In this document: positions 33,887 to 42,750 of the stretch, in pieces
Numbering within the stretch: the first letter of the stretch is position 1
Layout: each line of letters starts with the position of its first letter
Source: JAENVU01 sp031422675
GTDB lineage: Bacteria > Actinomycetota > Acidimicrobiia > IMCC26256 > JAENVU01
Assembly (NCBI GenBank): GCA_031422675.1
Contig: JANPMG010000028.1
Span: 1 to 64,000 of the forward strand
Reading direction: 5' to 3'
DNA: 64,000 nucleotides
Notes under the pieces: model-generated
Told to the model about the DNA's origin: nothing
The model's database searches: none
Seen by the model: the letters and a program-made list of their open reading frames with translations, nothing else
Program-made: the position numbers and the translations under genes

Positions 33887-36426
33887 GCGGGCAAGTCGGC
33901 GAGCGTGGCTTCGACGCTGAGGTCGGTCCCCGGCGTGGTCGTCAACGTGGCGATGACCCCGGCGGCCAGGAGATCGTCCGTCGCGGCCGCGAGCGCCTCG
34001 AGTCGGATCGCAGTGTCGGTGACGGCGGCATGCGTGACCTCGGCTCGCATCGATACCTTCGCGTCGGACTTCACTCGACGGACGGCACTCAGCGTCTGGG
34101 CCGCCGCTGCGAAGACCAGCGGGTCGCCGCCGAAGTTCACCTCGGTGTCGGTGGGCCAGGGGGCGCGATGAATCGACCCGTCCTGCCACCACGACCACAC
34201 CTCCTCGGTGACGTAGACGAGGAACGGCGCGAACAGCCGTTGGAGCACCGACAGTGCGAGGCTCAGCGCGCCGCGCGCCGATCCTGCACCCGGGTCGTCC
34301 GCGGGCCCGTAGGCGCGGTGCTTCACGAGTTCGAGATAGTCGTCGCAGAAGTCCCAGAAGAACCGCTCGGACCGTTCGAGCGCCCGGGCGTAGTCGTACT
34401 GCGCGAACGCGTCGCTGCATTCGGTGACCGTCACCGACAACGCCTGGAGCATCGACCGATCGATCGGTGCCGTGATCTCGCCCGCCGGGGCATCGCCCAG
34501 CACGCCGAGCACGAACTTCGACGCGTTCAGCAGCTTGATCGAGAGCCGACGACCCACCTTCATCTGGCCTTCGTCGACCGCGGTGTCCGTGCCGGGACGA
34601 CCCGACGCAGACCAGTACCGGATGGCGTCCGATCCGTGCTTTTCGAGCAACGGCATCGGAGTCACCACGTTGCCCTTGCTCTTGGACATCTTCTTGCGGT
34701 CCGGGTCCAGTACCCAACCGTTGATCGCGGTGTCGCGCCAGGGCAGCGTGCCGTGCTCGAAGTGCGCGCGAACGATCGTGTCGAACAACCAGGTCCGAAT
34801 GATCTCGGGCCCCTGCGGGCGCAGGTCCATCGGGAAGGTGCGGGCGAAGAGATCGTCGTCGTCGCCCCATCCCGTCGCGATCTGTGGGGTCAGCGACGAC
34901 GTGGCCCACGTGTCCATCACGTCGGCGTCGGCGACGAAGCCATTCGGTTCACCGCGCTGCTCTGCGGTGAACCCGACGGGCACATCGCTGGCGGGATCGA
35001 TAGGGAGGCGGTCCTCGGCGGGGAGCATCGGCGCGTCCCACTGCGGTTCGCCGCGCGCGTCGAGCGGATACCAGACCGGAATCGGGACTCCGAAGAACCG
35101 CTGACGACTCACGAGCCAATCCGTGTTCAAACCCTCGACCCAGGAGTCGTAACGCTGGCGCATGTGCGCGGGATGCCAGTGCAGCTCCTCCCCGCGCCCG
35201 AGGAACGTCTCGCGCAAGGTCTGGTCCCGACCGCCGTTGCGGAAGTACCACTGCCGCGAGGTGACGATCTCGAGGGGTCGGGACCCGCGCTCGTAGAACT
35301 TGACCGGGTGCTGGATTGGCTTCGGTTCGCCCACCAGATCGCCGGACTCCGCGAGCAGCTCCACGATCCGCCGCTGCGCCTGCTTCGCGTTCTTCCCCGC
35401 GAGTTCCGCGTAGCGCGTGGAGGCCTCGGCGTCGACGTCGCTCCCCCACTCAGGCGCGGCTTCGAGCAACCGACCGTCGCGACCCATCACGTTGCGCAGC
35501 GGCAGCTGCAGCTCACGCCACCACACAACGTCCGTGGTGTCACCGAAGGTGCAGATCATCGCGATTCCCGATCCCTTCTCGGGATCGGCGAGCGGGTGTG
35601 CGAGGACGGGAACGGGTACGCCGAACAACGGCGTGCGCACCGTCTGGCCGAATCGAGCCGCGTACCGAACGTCGTCCGGGTGGGCGACGAGCGCGACGCA
35701 CGCCGGCAGCAACTCGGGGCGGGTCGTCTCGATGACGATGTCGGCGCCATCGGCCCCACCGTGGAAGGTGAGCGCGTGGTACGCCGCGGCAGTCTCGCGA
35801 TCTTCGAGTTCCGCTTGGGCGACCGCGGTGCGATCGTCGACGTCCCACAGCGTGGGCGCCTCGGCGGAGTAGGCCTCGTCCCGTGCCAGCATCCGGAGAA
35901 ATGCCCGTTGCGACGCGCGCCGTGATCGCTCCCCGATCGTGGTGTAGGTCATCGCCCAATCGACCGACAGGCCGAGGCGCCGCCACAACTCCTCGAACTT
36001 CTTCTCGTCCTCCACCACGAGCCGGTCGCACAGCTCGACGAAACTCTGCCGGGCGATCGGGATCTCCCGGTCTCCGGGTTTCTCCGGCGGAGCAAAATCG
36101 GGGTCGACGGGCAGGCTCGGATCGCATCGGACCCCGTAGTAGTTCTGCACCCGGCGCTCGGTGGCGAGACCGTTGTCGTCCCAGCCCATCGGGTAGAAGA
36201 GTTCGAGTCCGAGCATCCGCCGCTGCCGAGCGATGGTGTCGGTCTGCACGTAGCCGAAGACCGAGCCCATGTGCAGGGAGCCGCTCACCGTCGGCGGCGG
36301 CGTGTCGATCGAGAAGATCTCGTCACGCGACTTGGTGCGATCGAAGGAGTACGTACGGTCCGCCTCCCACTGCGGACCCCACTTCTCCTCTAACCCGTCA
36401 AGCGACGGCTTCTCCGGAAGTTGCAT
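33883..36426 (-). CDS. valS: Valine--tRNA ligase
   Basis: 847 residues. Class I synthetase: HIGH-type motif 'PPPTVSGSLHMGSVFGY' (HMGS) at ~40-55 and KMSKS 'DRKKMSKSKGNVVTP' at ~565-580. The editing domain lies between them; the anticodon-binding helical domain is C-terminal. The long C-terminal coiled coil of many ValRS proteins is absent or very short, which fits the short actinobacterial variant. ATG at 36426. Coupled to folC. Confidence 0.96.
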   Translation of the reverse strand: MQLPEKPSLDGLEEKWGPQWEADRTYSFDRTKSRDEIFSIDTPPPTVSGSLHMGSVFGYVQTDTIARQRRMLGLELFYPMGWDDNGLATERRVQNYYGVRCDPSLPVDPDFAPPEKPGDREIPIARQSFVELCDRLVVEDEKKFEELWRRLGLSVDWAMTYTTIGERSRRASQRAFLRMLARDEAYSAEAPTLWDVDDRTAVAQAELEDRETAAAYHALTFHGGADGADIVIETTRPELLPACVALVAHPDDVRYAARFGQTVRTPLFGVPVPVLAHPLADPEKGSGIAMICTFGDTTDVVWWRELQLPLRNVMGRDGRLLEAAPEWGSDVDAEASTRYAELAGKNAKQAQRRIVELLAESGDLVGEPKPIQHPVKFYERGSRPLEIVTSRQWYFRNGGRDQTLRETFLGRGEELHWHPAHMRQRYDSWVEGLNTDWLVSRQRFFGVPIPVWYPLDARGEPQWDAPMLPAEDRLPIDPASDVPVGFTAEQRGEPNGFVADADVMDTWATSSLTPQIATGWGDDDDLFARTFPMDLRPQGPEIIRTWLFDTIVRAHFEHGTLPWRDTAINGWVLDPDRKKMSKSKGNVVTPMPLLEKHGSDAIRYWSASGRPGTDTAVDEGQMKVGRRLSIKLLNASKFVLGVLGDAPAGEITAPIDRSMLQALSVTVTECSDAFAQYDYARALERSERFFWDFCDDYLELVKHRAYGPADDPGAGSARGALSLALSVLQRLFAPFLVYVTEEVWSWWQDGSIHRAPWPTDTEVNFGGDPLVFAAAAQTLSAVRRVKSDAKVSMRAEVTHAAVTDTAIRLEALAAATDDLLAAGVIATLTTTPGTDLSVEATLADLPA

Positions 36427-36476
36427 GACCGGATCTTAGGAACCCGCACTCCCGGCGAAGGAGACGAGCCACCGCC

Positions 36477-37235
36477 TCAGGTGAAGGTGAACTCGCCGTA
36501 GAACACGTCGAGCACTGCTCGATCGCCGATCATCTCGACCGGGCCCGTCGTCGGACGTTGATACAGGAGCAGCTCGAGGTCGCTCGCCGACGCCCGGATC
36601 GAGAGATCGGCGGCCGGGCGAACGGCGTTGTGGTCCCGGGTCACGGTGGCTTGATCGGCGTCGAGATGCACCCACCACTCATCCGACGTGGTGTCGGTCG
36701 CACACAGATGCAGGGTCTCACCGTTTCCCGGCACGCCCCGCACACCATCGACCCCGTATTCGTGCAGCAGGAGGAAAACTTCCTCGATACCGGCCACCGC
36801 GACCGGGGCCGGGACACCATCGGCGGTTCCGCCCGCGGCCAACTGTGCATCCACTCGGTGGATGGTCAGTTCGTGACACGCGCGCGACGCGACGAATCCC
36901 ACCGACTGGTCGGGCTCGTACCAGGTCCAACACGGCGTGTCAGGCTTCGCCGACCGCAGTTCGGTAACCAAGTGACTCATCAGTCCGTCCACCCACGGCC
37001 CGCGACCGGCGGCACCCGGGTCCGCGGGATACGCCGGCTTGTCCCGACCGTTCCCTTCGCAGACGACATGGGACCAGAAACTGGAGAACTCACCGATGTG
37101 GAAGGCGAGGCGGTCGAGAGTGAACTCCGGACAGGTGGGAACGATCGCATCCGGATCACCGTCACGAATCGCATCGACGATCAGCCCGCGGCTCTGGTCC
37201 ACCGCATCAACGAGCTCTGAATACGGGAGCCGCAT
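36477..37235 (-). CDS. Maleylpyruvate isomerase family mycothiol-dependent enzyme
   Basis: 252 residues from the ATG at 37235 ('MRLPYSELVDAVDQS'). The MDMPI N-terminal helical bundle shows 'VPTCPEFTLDRLAFHIGEF' (metal-ligand His), 'TWYEPDQSVGFVASRACHEL' and 'HRVDAQLAAG', the HxxDA pattern of TIGR03083 proteins. The C-terminal domain ends with the SCP2-like 'ADLSIRASASDLELLLY'. Reaction unknown; probably a thiol-dependent isomerase or transferase. It stands between valS and clpX without overlap. Confidence 0.85.
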   Translation of the reverse strand: MRLPYSELVDAVDQSRGLIVDAIRDGDPDAIVPTCPEFTLDRLAFHIGEFSSFWSHVVCEGNGRDKPAYPADPGAAGRGPWVDGLMSHLVTELRSAKPDTPCWTWYEPDQSVGFVASRACHELTIHRVDAQLAAGGTADGVPAPVAVAGIEEVFLLLHEYGVDGVRGVPGNGETLHLCATDTTSDEWWVHLDADQATVTRDHNAVRPAADLSIRASASDLELLLYQRPTTGPVEMIGDRAVLDVFYGEFTFT

Positions 37236-37264
37236 CGACAGACCGACGCTGGAGCCGAGAACGC

Positions 37265-38521
37265 TTACGCGCTCTTGAGTTCGGCTTCGTCGGTGGTGAC
37301 GAGGGTGGGGTGCACCTTGTCCAGCACGACGGAGCGGTCGACGATGCACTGCTTCACATCGCCGCGGCTCGGCAGGTCGTACATCACTTCGAGGAGCACC
37401 TCTTCGAGAATCGCCCGCAACCCGCGTGCGCCGGTCCCCCGCTCCAACGCGAGATCGGCAACGGCTTCGAGCGCGTCGTCGGTGAAGTGGAGGTCCACGT
37501 CGTCGAACTGGAAGAACTTCTGGAACTGCTTGAGCAGCGCGTTCTTCGGAGTCATCAGGATCTGCATCAACGCGTCACGGTCGAGCGGGTTCACCGCCGC
37601 GATGACGGGCAGGCGGCCGACGAACTCGGGGATGAGACCGAACTTCAAGAGATCCTCGGGCATGACGCCCGAGAGCATGTTCTTCGCGGCGCGCTCGGCC
37701 TTGCCGATGACGTCGCCGCGGAAACCCACACCCTGGCTGCCGTTGCGGCGCTCGATGATCTGGTCCACCCCGGCGAAGGCGCCACCCACGATGAAGAGGA
37801 TGTTCGTGGTGTCGATCTGGATGAACTCTTGGTGAGGATGCTTGCGGCCACCCTGAGGCGGCACCGCGGCCGTGGTCCCCTCCAAGATCTTGAGCAGCGC
37901 CTGCTGCACGCCTTCACCCGACACGTCGCGCGTGATCGACGGGTTCTCGGACTTCCGGGCGATCTTGTCGATCTCGTCGATATAGATGATCCCGGTCTCG
38001 GCCTTCTTGACGTCGTAGTCCGCGGCCTGGATCAGCTTGAGCAGGATGTTCTCGACGTCCTCGCCGACGTATCCGGCTTCGGTGAGCGCGGTCGCGTCGG
38101 CGATCGCGAACGGAACTTTCAAAAGCCGGGCCAAGGTCTGGGCGAGCAGCGTCTTGCCGCAACCGGTAGGCCCGATCAGCATGATGTTCGACTTCTGGAG
38201 CTCGACATCGGGATCGCCGAAGGCGCTGGCTTGCACGCGCTTGTAATGGTTGTAGACCGCGACCGAGAGGATCTTCTTGGCTTGCTCCTGGCCGATGACG
38301 TAGTCGTTCAGGTAGCCGTAAATCTCACGCGGCTTGGGGAGCTCGTCGAACTTGACCTCGGTGGTCTGGGACAGCTCTTCCTCGATGATCTCGTTGCAGA
38401 GATCGATGCACTCGTCGCAGATGTAAACGCCCGGACCCGCGATGAGCTTCTTGACCTGCTTCTGGCTCTTTCCGCAGAACGAGCACTTGAGGAGGTCTCC
38501 TCCATCACCGAACTTCGCCAC
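37265..38521 (-). CDS. clpX: ATP-dependent Clp protease ATP-binding subunit ClpX
   Basis: 418 residues from a GTG. N-terminal zinc finger 'CSFCGKSQKQ...CDECIDLC', Walker A 'GPTGCGKTLLAQTLARLL', Walker B 'IIYIDEIDKIARKSE', and the ClpP-docking IGF-type loop replaced by 'LKFGLIPEFVGRLPV' context. Unfoldase partner of ClpP encoded upstream, 46 bp away. Confidence 0.97.
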   Translation of the reverse strand: MAKFGDGGDLLKCSFCGKSQKQVKKLIAGPGVYICDECIDLCNEIIEEELSQTTEVKFDELPKPREIYGYLNDYVIGQEQAKKILSVAVYNHYKRVQASAFGDPDVELQKSNIMLIGPTGCGKTLLAQTLARLLKVPFAIADATALTEAGYVGEDVENILLKLIQAADYDVKKAETGIIYIDEIDKIARKSENPSITRDVSGEGVQQALLKILEGTTAAVPPQGGRKHPHQEFIQIDTTNILFIVGGAFAGVDQIIERRNGSQGVGFRGDVIGKAERAAKNMLSGVMPEDLLKFGLIPEFVGRLPVIAAVNPLDRDALMQILMTPKNALLKQFQKFFQFDDVDLHFTDDALEAVADLALERGTGARGLRAILEEVLLEVMYDLPSRGDVKQCIVDRSVVLDKVHPTLVTTDEAELKSA

Positions 38522-38566
38522 GTGGTCTCCCCCCGAGGTAGATCCCGGTACGCGTTGGTCCTGCGG

Positions 38567-39208
38567 TCAGCTCACGCCCGCCGGAACCCCGACGGCCGCG
38601 AGTTCACGGTTGCTGATGACCTCGTCGACGATTCCGTATTCCTTGGCTTCGTTGGCGCCCATGATGAAGTCACGGTCGGTGTCCTTGGACACCTTCTCGA
38701 CGGTCTGGCCGGAGTGGTGCGCCAGGATCTCGTCCAGGGTCTCACGCATGCGGGTGATCTCCTTGGCCTGGATCTGGATGTCCACGGCCTGACCCTGCGC
38801 GCCACCGTGAGGCTGGTGGATCAACACCCGAGCGTGGGGAAGGATGAAACGCTTGCCCTTCTCCCCCGCCGCGAGGATGACCGCGGCGGCCGAGGCAGCC
38901 TGGCCCATGCAGATGGTGGAGATGTCGGGCTTGATGAACTGCATCGTGTCGTAGATCGCGAACAGGCCCGTGATCTCGCCGCCGGGCGAGTTGATGTACA
39001 GCGAGATGTCCTTGTCCGGGTCTTCACTTTCCAGATGGAGGAGCTGGGCCATGATGATGTTGGCCACGTGCTCGTCCACCGCGGTGCCGAGCAGGATGAT
39101 CCGTTCCTTGAGCAACTTCCCGAGGAGGCTGGTGGTCCGCTCGCCGCCGTAAGGCGTCTTTTCCCAGACCTCGGGAACATAGAACGAGTTGTACGCCGGC
39201 TGAATCAC
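38567..39208 (-). CDS. clpP: ATP-dependent Clp protease proteolytic subunit ClpP
   Basis: 213 residues from a GTG at 39208 overlapping the tig stop (GTGA). Catalytic Ser in 'ICMGQAASAAAVILAAG', catalytic His in 'HARVLIHQPHGG', 'DTDRDFIMGANEAKEYGIVD' with the Asp. Note Ala replaces the usual Met/Ser after the nucleophile region only as normal variation. A single ClpP is seen here; actinobacteria often have two, so another copy may lie elsewhere. Confidence 0.96.
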   Translation of the reverse strand: MIQPAYNSFYVPEVWEKTPYGGERTTSLLGKLLKERIILLGTAVDEHVANIIMAQLLHLESEDPDKDISLYINSPGGEITGLFAIYDTMQFIKPDISTICMGQAASAAAVILAAGEKGKRFILPHARVLIHQPHGGAQGQAVDIQIQAKEITRMRETLDEILAHHSGQTVEKVSKDTDRDFIMGANEAKEYGIVDEVISNRELAAVGVPAGVS

Positions 39209-40617
39209 GATTCGGGCTCCTCTTCGGTCACGGGTTCGTCAGTCTTGATGCTGGGAGACTTGGTGCTTCGAGTTTCGGTGGGATCGGCCGAACCGCTGAC
39301 AGCTGGGATCTCCACGTCGAGCACATTGCCCTCGGTGTCCAGCGCAACCGCGGAATCGACGACGAGTTGCAATGCCTTTCCGCGAGCAAGGTCAGAGCGT
39401 ACCGCCTCCAGCAGCCCTCGCCGGTCGAGATCCCGGCGCACCTTGGCCACCTTTTCGCCGGTTCGTTCGGCCAGGCGGCCAATTTCGGCGTCCACCTCGT
39501 CGTCGGTGGGCTCGATGGATTCCTGGGCAACGACGGCCCGCAACGCCATGTCGGCGAGGACGGCATTCACGGCGCCGGTGCGGATCTCGTCGACGAACGC
39601 GGCCTGGTCCTGACCCGTGGCGGCCAGCCACTGCGGGATCGACATTCCTTGCTGCTGGACCCGATGCATCAGGTCGTGCAGTCGTTGTTCCATCTCTTGG
39701 GCAACGAGCGGTTCCGGCGCCTCGACGGGAACGAGGCTCGCCAACTCGGTGAGCACGTTGTCGCGCAGCGCCATCTGAGCTTGGAGCTTGCCCATGAGTT
39801 CCATCCGCCGGCGCGACTCGGATCGCAGATCCTCGACGGTCTCCGACGCGGTGTTCTCGGCGACCCACTCGTCGGTGAGTTCGGGCAACACCTTGCGCTG
39901 CGCTTCTTTCACCACCGCTCGGAACGACACCGTGGCTCCGGCCTGCTCGCCGAAGCGGTCGGGCAGCGTGTCGGTGAACTCGAGGACCGCGCCCGGACCC
40001 GCGCCACGCAGGTGCTCGTCCAGCGCCGGGACGAGGCCGTCCGAACCGACTTCGTAGAGCAGGTCGGTGGCGCTCAACGCGTCCACGGGCTCGTCGTCGA
40101 TAGTGGAGCTGAGATCGATGGACGCAAAGTGGCCGTCCTCGAGCGGAACGTCGGACTCCACGAGGTCGCCGAACCGGTCTCGCAGCGAATCGACCTGGGC
40201 ATCCAGGGCTTCGTCGGAGACGGGCGTGTAGTCCACTGCGACGCGCAACTCGTCGTAACCCGAGAGGCGAATCTTCGGACGCGTCTCGACCACCGCCTCG
40301 AACGAGACCGGGCCGGACTCCTCACCGGCGGTGATCTCGATCTCGGGGGGCGCGATCACGTCGATCGACTCGGCGGCGATGGCATCCACGTAGAACTCCG
40401 CCAGCCCATCCTTCAACGCCTGCTCCCGGGCGATGTCGGTGCCGAAGCGGGCTTCGAGGAGCTTGCGAGGAGCCTTACCGGGACGGAACCCGGGGATCCG
40501 CACCTCGTGGGCGAGCTTGCGGAAGGCCGCGGTGATCGCCGGCTCGAACTCCTGCTCCGAGATGGCGATGAACAGCTTGACTTTGTTGCCCTCGAGGGGC
40601 TCGATGGAGGTCTCCAT
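39205..40617 (-). CDS. tig: Trigger factor
   Basis: 470 residues. Ribosome-binding N-terminus with 'IPGFRPGKAPRKLLEARFG' (the L23-docking FRxGK signature), central PPIase domain (~150-245), and a helical C-terminal chaperone domain. The C-terminus carries a Ser/Thr/Glu-rich tail. First gene of tig-clpP-clpX. ATG at 40617. Confidence 0.95.
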   Translation of the reverse strand: METSIEPLEGNKVKLFIAISEQEFEPAITAAFRKLAHEVRIPGFRPGKAPRKLLEARFGTDIAREQALKDGLAEFYVDAIAAESIDVIAPPEIEITAGEESGPVSFEAVVETRPKIRLSGYDELRVAVDYTPVSDEALDAQVDSLRDRFGDLVESDVPLEDGHFASIDLSSTIDDEPVDALSATDLLYEVGSDGLVPALDEHLRGAGPGAVLEFTDTLPDRFGEQAGATVSFRAVVKEAQRKVLPELTDEWVAENTASETVEDLRSESRRRMELMGKLQAQMALRDNVLTELASLVPVEAPEPLVAQEMEQRLHDLMHRVQQQGMSIPQWLAATGQDQAAFVDEIRTGAVNAVLADMALRAVVAQESIEPTDDEVDAEIGRLAERTGEKVAKVRRDLDRRGLLEAVRSDLARGKALQLVVDSAVALDTEGNVLDVEIPAVSGSADPTETRSTKSPSIKTDEPVTEEEPES

Positions 40618-40708
40618 AAGGGTCGGTCACCTTACCCGTGGGCCCTGCGATGGCCGGGATGGAGTGCGGAATGCTCCGCTGACCGAACCCGCTGACCGGA
40701 CCGGCGAT

Positions 40709-42568
40709 TCAGCTGGCGACGAGATACCCGCCGTTGATCATCGCGAGTCCGCCCGCGTGTTTCCACGTCCAACGCGCCCAGTTGGCGACAACCCGGGGCG
40801 CGCTGCCCGCGGGACGGACGCCGCCATAGGCGTCGAGGACGGCGTAGCCGGCGTTGTCGGGCGCGATGACGATGTCGCGCGCGATGTCGCGTCCGCGCCA
40901 GTAGGGGGTCTTGCGCTGCGTGGCGTCGCCCGCCACGTGCACACCACCGAAACCGTCGAGCAAGTACGCGCCACCACCACCCGGCGAATACGCGAACCCA
41001 CGGACGATGTCCCAGCCGGGCCAGTAGCCGAGCGCGTACTTCGTCGCGCTGCCCCCCACATGGATACCGCCATAGCCGTCCACGACCGTGTAGCCGCGGC
41101 CGTCCGGCGTGAGCGTGATGTCCCGCGCGATGTCGAATCCGAAGTAGGTGGTCACCTGCCGGCGGATCCACCCGCGGTTGGCACTGCCGAACTTGTGCAC
41201 GCCACCAAAGCCGTCGAGAACCATGTAGCCGAGGCCGTCGCGCGTCACGACGAGCGCACGCGCCAGGTTGGCGATGATCTTGCGGGAGCCGAAGTACGGC
41301 GCGCCCTCGTGCGGCGTCACGGTTCCGTCGGACGCAAGCGTGTAGTAGCCACCGTTCGGGTTGGTCGCGACCTGCCGACCGGGGGTCGGAAGCGCGAGTC
41401 CGGTGTAGTCGCGCACCGTCGCACCGACGCCACCTGCCATCACCTGCTGGAACACCGAATAAGCAGGCTTCTTGGTCCGATCGATGCGTTCGAGTCCGAG
41501 GTTCTCCCACCGGTTCGCGAGGTTCGAACCCGCGTCGCGCAGCCGGAACCAGATCATTGGGCCGGTGAATGCCCGGAACGTGGTGTTCCAACCGAGGAAG
41601 TAGTCGCGGACCCACTGGGCCTGCTGCGCTTCGGTGAGCGCTTGCGGATCCGCTCCGGTGGGCGCGCCCATCTCGGTACCCCACACCTTCTTGTTCGCGT
41701 CACCGTTCTCGACCATGACGTCGTAGAGGAACTGGGTCTGCGTGAACGCGTTCCATGGGGCCGCGTTGAGAGGATTGGTCGGGAACATGTAGGGGTGATG
41801 ACCGACCGCGTCGAAGTACCCACGGGCGCCACGCGCGTAGAGATTGCGCAGCCAGGTCACCGGCGAATAATCCGTGCCGTCCGCCGCGTCACCCGCCGGT
41901 GACGTTCCGCCGGTGATCACGAGCGAGTTCGGGTCCGACGCCTTCGCGGCCACGTACGCCGACTTCAGCATCGCGGTGTACAGATCCGGGTTCGGGCGAG
42001 GCATCGAGAACTCTTGGTGGTTCGGTTCGTTCCACATCTGCCACGTGGTGACCGAACCCCGCAGCCGTTCGATCGGCGACTGCGTTCCGTACCGGGCCGC
42101 GGCCGCGCCGACGAACCGTCCGTAGTCCGCCGGGTTGGCAGACAAGCAATGCAGTTCACCGGGCGGGCAATCGGCGGTGCGCGCCCAGGGCGGACTGTAA
42201 GCCGCGGTGCCGATGATGTTGAGACCACGAGCGCGTGCGTTCAGGACGATTCGGTCGGTCGCGGCATTCCACCGCCAGGTCGTCGGACCGTCGTACTGGA
42301 TGTGGTTCCAGTCGATGTCGATGTTGATCCACTTCGCGCCGGACGCGGCGACCTCGTCGAGATCACGCGTCTGCTCGGCGTCCGACGCCCAGAGGATCTC
42401 CGGACCGGCCGAGAGACCGGCCCGCTGGGCCACATCGGTGCCGGCCGCGCTCACCGCGCCCGCCGTTGCAACCGGCGCGCCCGGAAGTGAATCCAGACCG
42501 ACGACTCCCGAGATGGAAATGATGGCGACCGATGCGCTCGCGACGCACCGGCCCAACAATCGGCGCAT
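40709..42568 (-). CDS. Secreted cellulase-like glycoside hydrolase with C-terminal repeat domain
   Basis: 619 residues. Signal peptide at 1-40. The TIM-barrel hydrolase (~50-400) resembles GH5/GH39-type (PslG-like) enzymes: acid/base Glu in 'TWQMWNEPNHQEF', likely nucleophile Glu in 'KKVWGTEMGAPTG', and 'YFDAVGHHPYMF'. After it come four ~47-residue repeats (~445-610) of the form 'GLGYMVLDGFGGVHKFG', 'GRGYTVVDGYGGIHVGG', 'GGAYLLDGFGGVHVAG', 'NAGYAVLDAYGGVRPAG', probably a beta-propeller-like or cell-wall-binding module. Likely acts on an exopolysaccharide. Divergent from a polytopic membrane protein. Confidence 0.85.
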   Translation of the reverse strand: MRRLLGRCVASASVAIISISGVVGLDSLPGAPVATAGAVSAAGTDVAQRAGLSAGPEILWASDAEQTRDLDEVAASGAKWINIDIDWNHIQYDGPTTWRWNAATDRIVLNARARGLNIIGTAAYSPPWARTADCPPGELHCLSANPADYGRFVGAAAARYGTQSPIERLRGSVTTWQMWNEPNHQEFSMPRPNPDLYTAMLKSAYVAAKASDPNSLVITGGTSPAGDAADGTDYSPVTWLRNLYARGARGYFDAVGHHPYMFPTNPLNAAPWNAFTQTQFLYDVMVENGDANKKVWGTEMGAPTGADPQALTEAQQAQWVRDYFLGWNTTFRAFTGPMIWFRLRDAGSNLANRWENLGLERIDRTKKPAYSVFQQVMAGGVGATVRDYTGLALPTPGRQVATNPNGGYYTLASDGTVTPHEGAPYFGSRKIIANLARALVVTRDGLGYMVLDGFGGVHKFGSANRGWIRRQVTTYFGFDIARDITLTPDGRGYTVVDGYGGIHVGGSATKYALGYWPGWDIVRGFAYSPGGGGAYLLDGFGGVHVAGDATQRKTPYWRGRDIARDIVIAPDNAGYAVLDAYGGVRPAGSAPRVVANWARWTWKHAGGLAMINGGYLVAS

Positions 42569-42750
42569 GCCGAGGACCCCTTCTTCGCCCGAAGATGAAC
42601 CTCAGGTATCGACCACGCATCGTGGGATCTTGACCGCCCGGTTGACACTCTCCGCCGTAATCTCCGGACAAATCACCGATACACCGCGGGATTCCGCCCG
42701 CGCTTCGAAGCGGAACCGGGCGACACGTAATGTGCGCGACGGAGGCGCGA
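42569..42750. promoter_or_regulatory. Divergent promoter region
   Basis: 182 bp between the divergent hydrolase and membrane-protein genes; both promoters must lie here. I could not fix -10/-35 boxes with confidence. The GGAGG at ~42740 is the ribosome site of the plus-strand gene. Confidence 0.4.

Noticed and set aside
31799..34171. 790-codon plus-strand open frame
   Set aside because: Runs antisense through three well-supported genes (mycothiol-type, folC, valS); typical high-GC shadow.
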